DNA of 64,000 bases from Branchiostoma floridae (lineage: Eukaryota > Chordata > Leptocardii > Amphioxiformes > Branchiostomatidae): contig NC_049990.1 of the NCBI RefSeq assembly GCF_000003815.2, forward strand, positions 8,663,353 through 8,727,352, read 5' to 3'. Below, piece after piece: positions 42,977 through 52,843 of this stretch. Within the stretch, counting starts at the first letter, position 1, and each line of letters begins with the position of its first letter. The notes beneath the pieces were generated by a model that was not told the origin of the DNA, made no database searches, and saw only the letters and a program-made list of their open reading frames with translations. A program made the position numbers and the translations under genes.

Positions 42977-45900
42977 AGTACGTGCGCGTGTGTGTGTGTA
43001 TCAGTGAGAGTGTGTATGCGCGTGTGTGTGACATGTATTACGTAGCTATATGGCAAATCTCACAAGCACAATTTACAACCTGATACTTTACACCATACTT
43101 AAATCACGAAAATCTCATTTCGTTCCTTCAGTCCCAACGAGTACCGACAAGCCATGGTGGTGGACAACTGAGGATTGGTGGAAAACAGAACCTGATCGTG
43201 AGAAATTTGCTCATTTCCTGAAATAGCTTCAGTCATGATCGATCATCGCTTCTAGTTCTGATACACGCATATGGATTTGTGTATGTGCCTAATTAACGGT
43301 TATTGATAAATGCTATCAGAAAACAACTTCAACAGTGTTTAGATTTTGATCATGGTACTGGGTAAGAATAGCATGGATATGCTCTGTAATAGATCTAGTG
43401 TGTAAGAGCAAACGGTGTACTTCGATTCATGTGTCACTTATATCACAACGACAGAAACTACTATTACCGACCGGCCATGGTGGAGTTGGACAACAGACTG
43501 GAAATGGTGGGAAACAACAACGGGTAAGATATACACTGATGTATAGGACACAAAGCCAAGGTATAAGATTGTACGCATACCTTTAAAGCCATCTTTCAAG
43601 GTAGAGTTAAGTACAGTAATCATATTAAACTGCATGGATGTGTTTGCTTTACAGAACCTTCGAGAACAGATATGGAAACTTCGACAATATCAATCCCACA
43701 AACCCCCGGATGGTGGGAACTGACGACAAATTACTGGGACTGGTGGAGAACTACGTCTTACAACAGTAAGTGTTTATCATTACCTGTTTGCTCCCATAGC
43801 ATGTTGTTTATTTTATTTATTTATAACATCACAAGCTGTGGGTTGCATTCATTTTGGCATTACTCTGTGTAAAGAATATTATGTTTCCTTTGAAAACGAA
43901 AATCGGCCTGTCGTTGTTAGCAAAGTATACTTACTTACAAGGGATCGAGGGATCGTAAGGTCATCTACTTTTGTCCTTGTGTAGGTTTTGAAAAGAACGA
44001 TAATCTGATGTGCTACAGACTTCCAGGTCCGACTGAGGGGCGGAGACAACTACAGCTATGGTAGAGTGGAAGTCTACTACAACGGGCAGTGGGGGACTGT
44101 CTGTGACGACAGCTTCGGTTGGGAAGAAGCCCGAGTCATCTGCCGAGAGCTGGGGTTCTCTAACTACTACAACTACCACTACAGTGCCTACTTCGGCCAG
44201 GGCAGCGGCCCCGTGTGGATGGACGACTTGCGGTGCTCCGGGACTGAGAGTTCCCTGCAGTACTGCTCCCATAACGGCTGGGGAAACGGAAACTGCGGGC
44301 ACGACGAAGACATCGGAGTCGACTGTCGCTACTGTAAGTCACAGTTCAACACTGTTTCGGTGCCCATTTTGTGTTTAAGCACAATCTTATGATAATGATC
44401 AGCTGTTTCTGGATACAAGGACTCCACTTAACCAAACCACGATCAAGCCAAGATTAAGAGTAGAGAAAGATGTACATGTTTTCTTTCTTTCAGGGCAGGA
44501 ATCTACTCTAGAACCATACACCAACTGGCAAACTGACAACTGGTGGAATACTGACAGCACTCCGTACACTGAAGGTTGTATGCATAAGATGTGTACAAAT
44601 GATTTTGTGAATTTATCTGTGGGCTAGATTTTTCAAAGAAACAAATGATGTTTTCTGCAACAATTCCACAGAAATATTTGTATTCAATTGAATGGTATTG
44701 ACTGATTTTTGACTTGACTAGCGTTAGCGGTTACTCCTTGGCCATTTCCACCAGGTTTGATACCTGGTTGTTCAGTCAACTTGTTCATTTACTGAAAAAA
44801 TGTAGCAGATGCTAAAGCCAGACGGCGGCTAGAATCTATCCAGTTGGTTGAATAACTGTTACCCTGCGTGTCTTATTGTCTGAATGTCAAAACTTTATCA
44901 ATGGATTCCTGACATTGTACTTGTACTTGTGTATGCCTTAAAACAAACAACTGCAGAGCCATCTACGGTGGAAGTGACAACTCCCTCCTGGTGGGACCAA
45001 TCAACAGATTGGGGAACAGGTACTACTAAGATTTACTGAGCTTTTCGTAAATTCACTATGATGAGAAGGTGAAAGATAATTTTAGACAAATGAAATTTTT
45101 GTGATATCATTGAAAACGATTATCGGAAGCTAAATATTGAAAGATGACAAATTAGTATGCTTACCTGATTTTCTAACATTACGATTTGCAAGATACAACA
45201 CTTTTCCTTCCGCCGCAGGACCACCCCACGTTCCCTGTGGCGGACACATCACCCAATCGTCCGGTGTCATCCAGAGTCCACACTACCCAAACAATTACTT
45301 CAACCGCGCCGACTGTCAGTGGACCATCATCAGATCCCCTGGATCTACTGTACAAGTTGTGGTGGAGCGTTACGATATGGAATCGTGCTGCGACCACTTG
45401 GACATTTACGACGGCCGATACAACAGTTCACGCAGACTTGCGCGGTATGTTTCATGATCTAATGATAATGAAAACCTTTATTGTACATTCATGCCTCGAT
45501 TGGCTAGGTACAGGTCACTGATAACAGACATAACAGACATATGCAGAGACAACAAGATACAATCTAACTAATTGAGGGTACTAGGCTAACAGGATGGTCG
45601 ACATCTTCTCGCTTCTTTGTACAAGTGTAGATATAGGAACAGATAATGTTTGATATACAAGGTTTATCTAGGCGCATCAAAAATAGAAATTTATCCGTTG
45701 CATCAAAATGTTTAGAATATGGGAACTCTTTTCTGATATGTTCATAAAGCGCAATTCGTTCCTTATGATACAATTTACAATGTAAGATAAAATGCTGTTC
45801 ATCTTCTACCTGTTGTAGATCACAAAATTGGCAGATTCTATGCTGCAGAGGAGTGCGGTTGTGCCTTCCAGTTTCGATATGCAACTTGTGACAACTAATC

Positions 45901-48900
45901 CGGAGTTTAGTTACAGCCACTCTGTGTTGTATGTTGTTCACCATCAGATACTCTTCTTCTTTATAAATAGGCTTGAATAATCTATAGGTCCGTAATTTGT
46001 TACCGAAAGATTTGTCCCGGTTGTCGTTGTGTATTTCGGCTTTAAATGTTTGAATGTAAATATCCTTTAATCGTTGGCTGATGGCGTTGGTTATAGCAAG
46101 GAGCTTTTATCTGATAAAAGCTCCTTGGTTATAGGTAATAGATTTGTTCCTAGAGGTACCTGGGATCTCCATATGTAGGCAAAACCGCATTCCTCCAGTA
46201 TCTTACGAACACCGGACGCCCAGCACTTGTTTCCATTGGCATCTAGTTGTAATTGACAAGATAGAGCGTCGGCTTGTAGACTGTCGGCTGGCACGTTTTG
46301 GCGGATTCTATGAAAGTGTTACTAGTATTCATCAGTATCACTGTGTTTATTTCGTAATGACGCGTGACATGTAATAGCAGATTCGCAGAACACTGAATTA
46401 CGCTGGTATAATAACTGTTGATAATCAAACATCATATTGATTGTGCAATATGCTGTTCATCAATTTTCCCGAAAACTGAACAACTTCATCAAGAGACGTT
46501 GGTTTTAGACGAACCAAAGTGGCCAACAACAGCCAGGTGGGGCTGGCATATTTTGACGAACGAATCTGGAACCCGTTCTCCCGACTTTCAAATCTTATGA
46601 ATGATCTAAAATGTTGTTGTCGTTCCACATGTGTGATATAGCCTTAACGGATCAGGGAGCTGGAGGTACTACTACAGCTCTTCCAACGAAGTCCTGATCC
46701 ACTTTACAAGCGATTATAGTGTTGTAGACAACGGGTTCAGGATTAGATTTCAAGGTGAGTGGCGAAAACAGATGAACTTAGGTCGGATGTAAAAGGCCCT
46801 GCATAGAAAAAAAAAACTTGTAGCAATCTGTAGCTGGTTGAACTGGTTTGAAATACGCTTCTTGAGGAACTAGTGATTTCAAAGTTGACTGTAATTGTTC
46901 AACAAGTACTTGTACGTGATCATCAAAAAAGAGATCAACATGGTATGTAGACAAGTCACATACATCCCAAACTACAGAAATGGCGTAATGTAGTTTCAAG
47001 GCAACTATCACCAATACATTTTGTCTAGAACTCTATGGGACAGGCACCGCCGAAGTACCAACCGCGGTTCCTGACACAACTGACAGTTGGTGGTGGACCA
47101 CAGCCTGGAACAACTGGTGGACCGCTGGAAACACTCATCCTTACCACAGTAAGAGCTTTGATCTCCAGAAAGGTCCTTAGACATTGATTACATGTAATTT
47201 TTGTTATTTCATATAGTTTGTCTCCCAAATCTTTAACTCTTTAACGGGACAAAGATCGCGGTTGAATTCCTGTCAAAAATGTGTATGAGTTGTTTTCTCT
47301 GACGCCACACCCCACGTCCCACCCTACAGACTTCCAGATCCGACTGAGGGGAGGCGACAACTACAGTTACGGCAGAGTGGAGGTCTACTACAGTGGTTAT
47401 TGGGGGACTGTCTGTGACGACAACTTCGGCTGGCAAGACGCCCGAGTCGTCTGCCGGGAGCTGGGATTCCCTGATTACTACAGCTACCAACAAAACGCGT
47501 ACTACGGACAGGGCAGTGGTCCCATATGGATGGACGACCTTGGCTGCTCTGGGTCGGAAAATTCCCTGCAGTACTGTCCACATCTCGGTTGGGGGAGCCA
47601 CAACTGCGGACACAGTGAAGACATCGGAGTGAGGTGTTCCTGTAGGTTACAGTTCTGTACTGCTTTTGTAATCATTGGTACCAGAAATGGACGTAAGTGT
47701 ACATGTGTATTCTGCCAGTATATCTACATCTACTATGGATACGGGGTGTGGGGGATTGAGGTTAAGGGCAATCCACTAGGTTCTGTCATTCATTCTACTC
47801 AGTCCTCAAGTGGCGTACATGGTTTAGAATTTGAGGTGGTGGCTCCAATTAAAGGTGGTGGGCAATACCCAGGACCTAACAACACACAAGATGTTACAAA
47901 ATTAAAACAAATGTTCGCTTCGTCGTACCAACATTTCTGTCTGTCGAATAAATCCAGTATCTACACGAGAACCATATACGGAACAGCAAACTGACAACAA
48001 CTGGCGCACCGAAGAAACGACCACGGCTCCTGACAGTTGGTGGTGGACCACCCCCTGGTATAACTGGTGGACAACGGCTAACACGGATTACTACTACAGT
48101 ACGTATGATCTATCATTTCTCAGTGACTTTATGATATGATAGTCAACAAAAAGGCATTTTTGTCACATCCTGTTGTTACCATTGCAGTTTTCTCGAAACA
48201 TAATGTTTCCTTGAGAAGAGATCCGGTTTACAAATTGCCGTTATTGGCAACATTGGCTTACAAAGGGTATCTGCTGGTTAGTCTGAATAAAATGATAATC
48301 TGTGCATGTTTTTATGTCCTACAGACTTCCAGGTCCGACTGAGGGGCGGAAACTCCTACAGCTACGGCAGAGTGGAGGTCTACTACAACGGGCAGTGGGG
48401 AACTGTCTGTGACCATGAGTTTGGCTGGGAAGAAGCCCGAGTCGTCTGCCGTGAGCTGGGGTTCTCTGACTACATTAACTACTACCACAACGCGTACTAC
48501 GGACAGGGCAGCGGCCCGATATGGATGGACCACCTGCGGTGCTCCGGATACGAGAGCTCCCTGCAGTACTGCCCACATGACGGTTGGGGGACTCATTGTG
48601 GACACAGCGATGACATCAGCGTGCTTTGTGGTGAGCAATAGACACCTTTGAACCACACGAACTCATAATACCCCCGTCACATAAGGCGAAAATCGATCGG
48701 AAGACTAGTCTACGAGTTCTAAATGACATTTTCGTGAGTAAGACGTCCGATGTTCTCACGATCATCCCACGATTTTTCGGGATCGACGACGTTTTTCAGG
48801 GGTCGTACGATGGTGCAGCGAAACATGTTCTTAACATAAGCGACAAGTCGCAGGAGATCTCTGAGATCGCAGAGCTCGTTACTGATTCGCAGATCGTGCG

Positions 48901-51900
48901 TGCAAATCGTGCGTACCTCGCGAGGGTATTGGTCGACATTTGATTGATAGTCGTGCGTCAACCAGCACAGACCTAGTTATTGATCATCGACCGCAAATCG
49001 GATGGCGAACGCCCGTCAGTCGACTTCCGTTTGTTTACATGTACAAATATTGAATTTCTGGGAATGTGAGGGTAATTCTAACATTGTGGCCCCTGTGGCA
49101 GTATGTAGGCTGGCTTTGTGACACACTTTCCTTTCTTGCGTCATTTCTATTATGCCCGCACATTCCATTCATTTCTTAAAAAGATTCCGACAACAAAATA
49201 AGCAACATTTATTGATCTCTTGCCTTTCTTGAGGAACGTTTTGTGTTACCTTGTCCGCGTGCAAGAGGTCATGGGAGGTTCATTATCATAGATTTATTCA
49301 GAGATGATCGCACACGCCTCGCTTATATGTGACGGGGACAGTTTTGGGGCGAAAAATACGCAAGACCATCTTAAGATCTTAAAATCAGCCGACCTACCTG
49401 CAATCGCCAAGTACGTCCGAAGATCGTATATAATGTGACGGGGGTATTATATTGTCATTATTATAAGGCGGACACTTTTTTACGATCTCTGTGTGCGGAG
49501 GAGTGCGACGACGTTACGGTTCGTGAGTAAAAAGCCCCTATCACGAACTTCAAGGTAGTTCGTGTGGTTCAAAGGGGTCTATTGGTTGAGAAAACCAGAA
49601 GATGTCGTACGTTTATATCAATTTCTTCCACATTATAAAGACACTCCAATAATGACAATAATGTTTATCTGGTTTTCTTAAGAGTGAATATCTAAAAGAC
49701 TGCGATTTTCCAGAATCTAATAAAAAAAGTTCATTGGAATCTTTGTTCAGGAACAAAAGTAATGGATAAAGTTGTGGCTGAATTATTCATTATTTTGTTT
49801 CATTCTATGCTGTAGGAAACGCCAACGTCACTGATGTCTCCACTGTCATCCCACCATGGCACACATCCCAGCCAGGTAGATTTCATGTAACGTTAACGCG
49901 TTATCTAACTGATATCCTCGTACAGCAAGCATGAATTTTACCATGTACAACAATGTATTATATAAAAGTTGTTGCAATGGAATTCCATAGTACATTATGT
50001 TATGTACATTACGTGTAGATCTGGGCATGACTGGTTCCTGCGACTCTGACATGATGACTGTGACCTTTGACCTATGGGTTGCCCCGTGGCTTGACGGAAA
50101 CCTCATGCACTTCGCCGACCCCACCTGTAAGGCCATCAACAATGGCTCCCACCTCATCTTAGCCACTAAACTCAGCGACTGCGGGACGACAAGGAACGTA
50201 AGTGTACTGATGTCATACAGTGCAATAGGATATCCTGTAAGCTGATTGGTTATTGAACTCTGTACTCTGATTGGTCAAAATAGTCAGTGCAATACGATAT
50301 CCTGTAAGCTGATTGGCTATTTCCTTGCTAGAGCGCCCTGTCCGAACTGCTCAGGGTGCCCTGCCCTAACTAGAGTAGAGGCGGTCAAAGCAAGTGCAAT
50401 ATCACTGTCTTGTCCTTCTGATGAAGACTTTTGAATAAAAGGTCGAAACCTGTAAGTCGTTGTGTCTCAGTCGCTATCTTTATGACACTTTATCGACTTT
50501 GACTGATGTTATAGTTAGACTTCTTTACGTAGAAGTTGTTTGTACTTTTGCTCCTTTTTCCTGTTCTGTATTTTGGAGCATAAGAGACAAGTTTCAAATC
50601 TGCAAATTAGATGCTGAACAATTTTCTGTATACTTTGTTTCCCCTCACCACAGGAAACAGACGATTATGTCATCTACTCCAACAAGGTCCTCATGTACTC
50701 GTCCAATCACAGCGTCATCATCCGGGACCTTCAGCTCGAGGTCCCAGTCACATGCAAGCTACCACGCAAGTCCGTCGTTTCCGCCCAGTTTACGGCAGAC
50801 TCCAATGCCATAAAGTACAGCCTTGAGAGAGAGGGGAACTTCGACATTGAGCTGCAATTCTACGACAGCTTGTCGTTCTACTACGCGTACACGGGACCGG
50901 TGGGGCTACAGCTCAACGAGCTGGCGTACGCGCAGGTGCGGCTGTCGTCTGACGACAATCTCCGCATCATGGTGGACTCGTGTGTGGCCACGCCCTCACG
51001 GAACCCGGCCGATACAGTCATCTACAGCGTCATCGAAAACAAGTAGGTATTCCTTCCCTTCATAAAGTTGCTTAAAACATCTCTTTAAAGGATTTCTTTC
51101 CTATGGTACTTTTCTGTTTTATCCTAGCTGTGCCAAAGACACTTGACGTTTCGTCCTAGCTGTCCCGACCACTGTGATAACGTACCACATGCCCTCCGGG
51201 TCCCCAAAGGTGGAACGTTTCGGGTTCCGAGCTTTCTAGGAAAACTTGAAGCATCTTCTCTCATTGTTTCTTTCTTTATAATCTACGGTTACCGTACCTC
51301 TTATGTTTTATGCTAGCTGTCCCAAAGACCCCACTGTGATGACGTAGTACACAACCTCCACGAAGGTGGAACGTTTCGGGTTCCGAGCTTTCTAGAAAAT
51401 CTTGAATCATCGTCTCTCGTGATTTCTTGCTTTTTAATCTACGGTTACCATACCTCTTATGTTTTATTTTAGCTGTCCCAAAGACCCCACCGTGATGACG
51501 TACTACACATCCTCCCCGAAGGTGGAACGTTTCGGGTTCCGAGCTTTCCAGTTCGCCACCGGACAGAACCAAGTCTTCCTGCACTGCCTTGTTCAGGTGA
51601 CGGTTTCCACTTCATTCTGTAGCAATTAAGGGTTTAATTTGTGACAGTATTTTGTATCATATTCTTATGGCTGTAAATTAAGTTTACAGTATTTTAATAC
51701 TCAGTGGTTCTATTAATGTTATTGCTGTGAATTACGTTTAAAGTATTTTGAATACCCACTTGTTCTGCTTATCTTAAGGCAACAGTCAGTTTGTGACTTT
51801 GTGTGAAACTAGTGTACAATTCTACCAATAGGCTGCGAAATGCTTCTATCGAACAAAGTATTGTTATTATCATCACTATTATATTCTGAAACATTTTTTC

Positions 51901-52647
51901 CATCTCAGGTCTGTGACGGGTCAGACCCCAACTCGCGGTGCACCCAGGGATGCATGAGGCGTGGTGCCAGGGGGAAACGGGAGGCCACGCCTAGCAACCA
52001 GCTGCGTCAGGTGTCCGCAGGCCCCATCTTCCTGCGCATGCCCGGAGACGAGGACGGCGTCGGTACGCTATTCGTGATCGTGACATGAAATACTAATATT
52101 GTCCGAATTGTCGTTGTCTGGCAAATTTCAGCGAACTTCAAACTATTTGCTTTTCCCAAGCAGCCTTCGTAACCACTGCTTTGCCTATTGGGTCAATTAC
52201 TCCTCACTCTTAGTCAGCAATCAAGCTGGTCTCAATCATGATGTTTCTGACCTAAGGAGAAGAAATACTGTTACAGTTTCAATATAACCCGTAACCTTGG
52301 AGTGGCCTTCATGTCACACCTTCAAATGTCTTTCAGGTCTTGTTACGTGGTGACCATTAAGTAAAAAAAATGTGGTGTTGGTTTGGGCACCGTCTGGGTT
52401 CATGGTACCGTAAGTTACACAATTTAATGATTTATGCTTTATTTGTCCGACAGACTTCTCAGCCAAGAAGAAGTCCTACACGTCCGACGGCTTCGTACAG
52501 ACCCCGGCACTGACCGTCGCAATCGCCGCCGCGGTCGGTCTGGCCGTGGTTGTTCTCGGCATCGCCGCCATGGCGTTCGTCTACAAGCACCGCCGTGATA
52601 AGATGGCCTTCCGGTACCAGCCTGTCGAGACTGCGGAGACGTACTAA
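38718..52647 (+). CDS. Gene C: SRCR/CUB/MAM/ZP type I membrane protein with Trp-rich linkers (DMBT1-like architecture)
   Basis: Exons: 38718-38787, 39412-39468, 40088-40123, 40711-40863, 41550-41785, 41909-41999, 42252-42368, 42527-42838, 43132-43197, 43455-43523, 43655-43765, 44019-44333, 44494-44574, 44957-45019, 45219-45444, 46642-46754, 47029-47148, 47330-47641, 47958-48098, 48325-48630, 49816-49875, 50019-50197, 50654-51042, 51473-51596, 51909-52062, 52454-52647. They sum to 4095 nt (1364 aa plus stop) in one frame. Order: signal peptide, MAM, SRCR, SRCR, CUB, SRCR, SRCR, ZP, dibasic site, transmembrane helix, 20-residue tail. SRCR+CUB+ZP is the plan of DMBT1/hensin/CRP-ductin, which act in mucosal defence and epithelial matrix; equivalence is inferred, not shown. 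The ZP domain predicts polymerisation after cleavage at the dibasic site. Confidence 0.85.
39412..40123 (+). CDS. Gene C, N-terminal Trp/Thr linker exons (2)
   Basis: Exons 39412-39468 ([20 protein letters not shown]) and 40088-40123 ([12 protein letters not shown]), both phase 1-1. Both are conserved at the same place in gene D, which supports their reality despite small size. The second contains a W-x-x-W motif. Confidence 0.7.
40444..40653. mobile_element. MITE-like element upstream of gene C MAM
   Basis: Terminal inverted repeats: left GGACGGCACTCTCTCTGCGC...CTGCGAC, right GTCGCAGTGAGAGCGCAG...GATCGCCGTCT. About 210 bp, ending 57 bp before the MAM exon 1 acceptor. Confidence 0.65.
40711..41999 (+). 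CDS. Gene C, MAM domain (three exons)
   Basis: Exons 40711-40863 ([20 protein letters not shown], then [12 protein letters not shown]), 41550-41785 ([34 protein letters not shown]) and 41909-41999 ([25 protein letters not shown]). Phases 1-1, 1-0, 0-1. The first donor is GTTTGA, as in the other MAM exon-1 donors of B and D. Confidence 0.9.
42252..42368 (+). CDS. Gene C, Trp-rich linker before SRCR 1
   Basis: A 117-nt phase 1-1 exon encoding [20 protein letters not shown] and then [10 protein letters not shown]. It is Thr-rich and holds a WNNW motif. A same-length homologue stands in gene D at 59453. Confidence 0.8.
42527..42838 (+). CDS. Gene C, SRCR domain 1
   Basis: [73 protein letters not shown]. 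Six cysteines in group A spacing, phase 1-1. The equivalent exon in gene D is deleted down to a 35-nt stump. Confidence 0.95.
42902..43028. repeat. TG microsatellite after C SRCR 1
   Basis: Interrupted (TG)n with TATG words. A homologous TG tract lies at 59838-59982 in gene D, predating the C/D duplication. Confidence 0.9.
43132..43765 (+). CDS. Gene C, three consecutive Trp-rich linker exons
   Basis: Exons 43132-43197 ([20 protein letters not shown]), 43455-43523 ([20 protein letters not shown]) and 43655-43765 ([20 protein letters not shown] near its end), all phase 1-1. Together they form a long W/T-rich stalk between SRCR 1 and SRCR 2. Gene D keeps only the first few codons of the first. 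Confidence 0.78.
44019..44333 (+). CDS. Gene C, SRCR domain 2
   Basis: [73 protein letters not shown]. Six cysteines, phase 1-1, donor T|GTAAGT. Confidence 0.95.
44494..45019 (+). CDS. Gene C, two Trp-containing linker exons before the CUB
   Basis: Exons 44494-44574 ([20 protein letters not shown]) and 44957-45019 ([20 protein letters not shown]), phase 1-1. The first has a clear gene D homologue at 60725; the second was lost from D together with the CUB. Confidence 0.75.
45219..46754 (+). CDS. Gene C, CUB domain (two exons, atypical cysteines)
   Basis: Exon 45219-45444 encodes [27 protein letters not shown] and [11 protein letters not shown]; exon 46642-46754 encodes [20 protein letters not shown] and DNGFRIRFQ. 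Phase-2 internal intron. The usual Cys of the second exon (A-x-Y-C-G) is replaced, and an extra Cys sits next to Cys3 (SCC), so the second disulfide may be rewired to neighbours. The intron holds a minus-strand retroelement fragment. Confidence 0.85.
45460..46400 (-). mobile_element. Non-LTR retrotransposon 3' fragment inside the gene C CUB intron
   Basis: On the minus strand 45944-45564 encodes [20 protein letters not shown], then [20 protein letters not shown] and [15 protein letters not shown]: the C-x-x-C...H-x-x-x-x-C knuckle found after the reverse transcriptase of many LINEs. An upstream piece (46294-46091, [20 protein letters not shown]) is in another frame, so the element is 5'-truncated and frameshifted. 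AATAAA on the minus strand near 45475 marks its 3' end. Confidence 0.75.
47029..47148 (+). CDS. Gene C, Trp-rich linker before SRCR 3
   Basis: A 120-nt phase 1-1 exon encoding [20 protein letters not shown] and [11 protein letters not shown], with a WNNW motif. The gene D copy (61389) carries a 4-nt deletion that breaks the frame. Confidence 0.8.
47330..47641 (+). CDS. Gene C, SRCR domain 3
   Basis: [73 protein letters not shown]. Six cysteines, phase 1-1. The reading frame continues open far into the intron, but the donor T|GTAGGT fits the phase of the next linker. Confidence 0.93.
47958..48098 (+). CDS. Gene C, Trp-rich linker before SRCR 4
   Basis: A 141-nt phase 1-1 exon encoding [20 protein letters not shown], then [20 protein letters not shown]. 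The WYNW motif and the SRCR-proximal YYY-N junction are typical of this linker class. The D homologue is 62310-62459. Confidence 0.8.
48325..48630 (+). CDS. Gene C, SRCR domain 4
   Basis: [72 protein letters not shown]. Six cysteines. One residue shorter at GWGTHC than GWGSHNC elsewhere, a variant shared with the last two SRCR domains of gene D. Confidence 0.94.
48638..49582. mobile_element. Nested DNA-transposon-like insertion after C SRCR 4
   Basis: Outer terminal repeats 48638-48663 (AGACACCTTTGAACCACACG) and 49557-49582 (complement, one or two mismatches). Paralogue D has the uninterrupted intron GTGAGCAATTGGTTGAG, so this is an insertion specific to C with a possible 2-bp AT duplication. 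No transposase frame was recognised. Confidence 0.78.
48666..49449. mobile_element. Inner element with MITE family 1 termini
   Basis: Starts TAATACCCCCGTCACAT and ends ATGTGACGGGGGTATTA, an exact 17-bp inverted repeat matching the family at 27385 and 58529. It carries the same GGCGAAAATCGATCGGA subterminal word as copy 1. About 784 bp, nested inside the outer element; a further ATGTGACGGGG end at about 49327-49337 suggests an additional nested or internal terminus. Confidence 0.7.
49816..49875 (+). CDS. Gene C, linker exon before ZP
   Basis: A 60-nt phase 1-1 exon encoding [20 protein letters not shown] with an N-glycosylation sequon (NVT). Conserved in gene D at 63232. Confidence 0.7.
50019..52062 (+). 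CDS. Gene C, ZP (zona pellucida) domain and furin-like site
   Basis: Exons 50019-50197 ([30 protein letters not shown]), 50654-51042 ([37 protein letters not shown]), 51473-51596 ([34 protein letters not shown]) and 51909-52062 ([15 protein letters not shown], then RGARGKREA). This is ZP-N plus ZP-C with the usual Cys ladder, followed by a dibasic consensus cleavage site. ZP domains polymerise into extracellular filaments once cleaved there. Confidence 0.95.
51157..51472 (+). repeat. Two tandem pseudo-copies of the third ZP exon start
   Basis: Copies beginning at about 51157 and 51316 repeat the acceptor (CTAG|CTGTCCC), the coding words GGTGGAACGTTTCGGGTTCC and GAGCTTTC, and then intron sequence (ATCTACGGTTACC), before the functional exon at 51473. 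In both, homology to the exon ends at GAGCTTTCTAG. The second has an in-frame TAG within GACGTAGTACAC. The unit is about 160 bp. Confidence 0.88.
52454..52647 (+). CDS. Gene C, transmembrane helix and cytoplasmic tail
   Basis: After [19 protein letters not shown] the exon encodes a hydrophobic helix ([25 protein letters not shown]), then KHRRDK and a short tail ending PVETAETY. The tail holds YQPV, a Y-x-x-hydrophobic endocytic-type motif. Stop TAA 52645-52647. Confidence 0.93.
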
Positions 52648-52837
52648 AGGGCCAGAAACCTTAGTTTCAAGCCCGCGCCTAAAGAGTTGCCGACTCAAAA
52701 CCTAAACATTACTTTGCTGCAGTTTTACACTAAATGTCGCTTTTGATGATAGATAACATTGATTTTGTCACTTTCCATGTCATAGGACGACTTTCTCCAT
52801 AGGAAGACGTTCTCCAATGTACACTATAATTCTAAGA

Positions 52838-52843
52838 AATAAA
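52838..52843 (+). terminator. Polyadenylation signal of gene C
   Basis: AATAAA (in TAAGAAATAAAGCTTTGC) 191 nt after the gene C stop codon. Confidence 0.65.

Noticed and set aside
47642..47994. Read-through of the C SRCR 3 exon for another 117 codons
   Set aside because: The next linker exon begins at 47958 in phase 1 after a proper acceptor, and the read-through sequence has no similarity to any module here; retained-intron use remains possible but unsupported.
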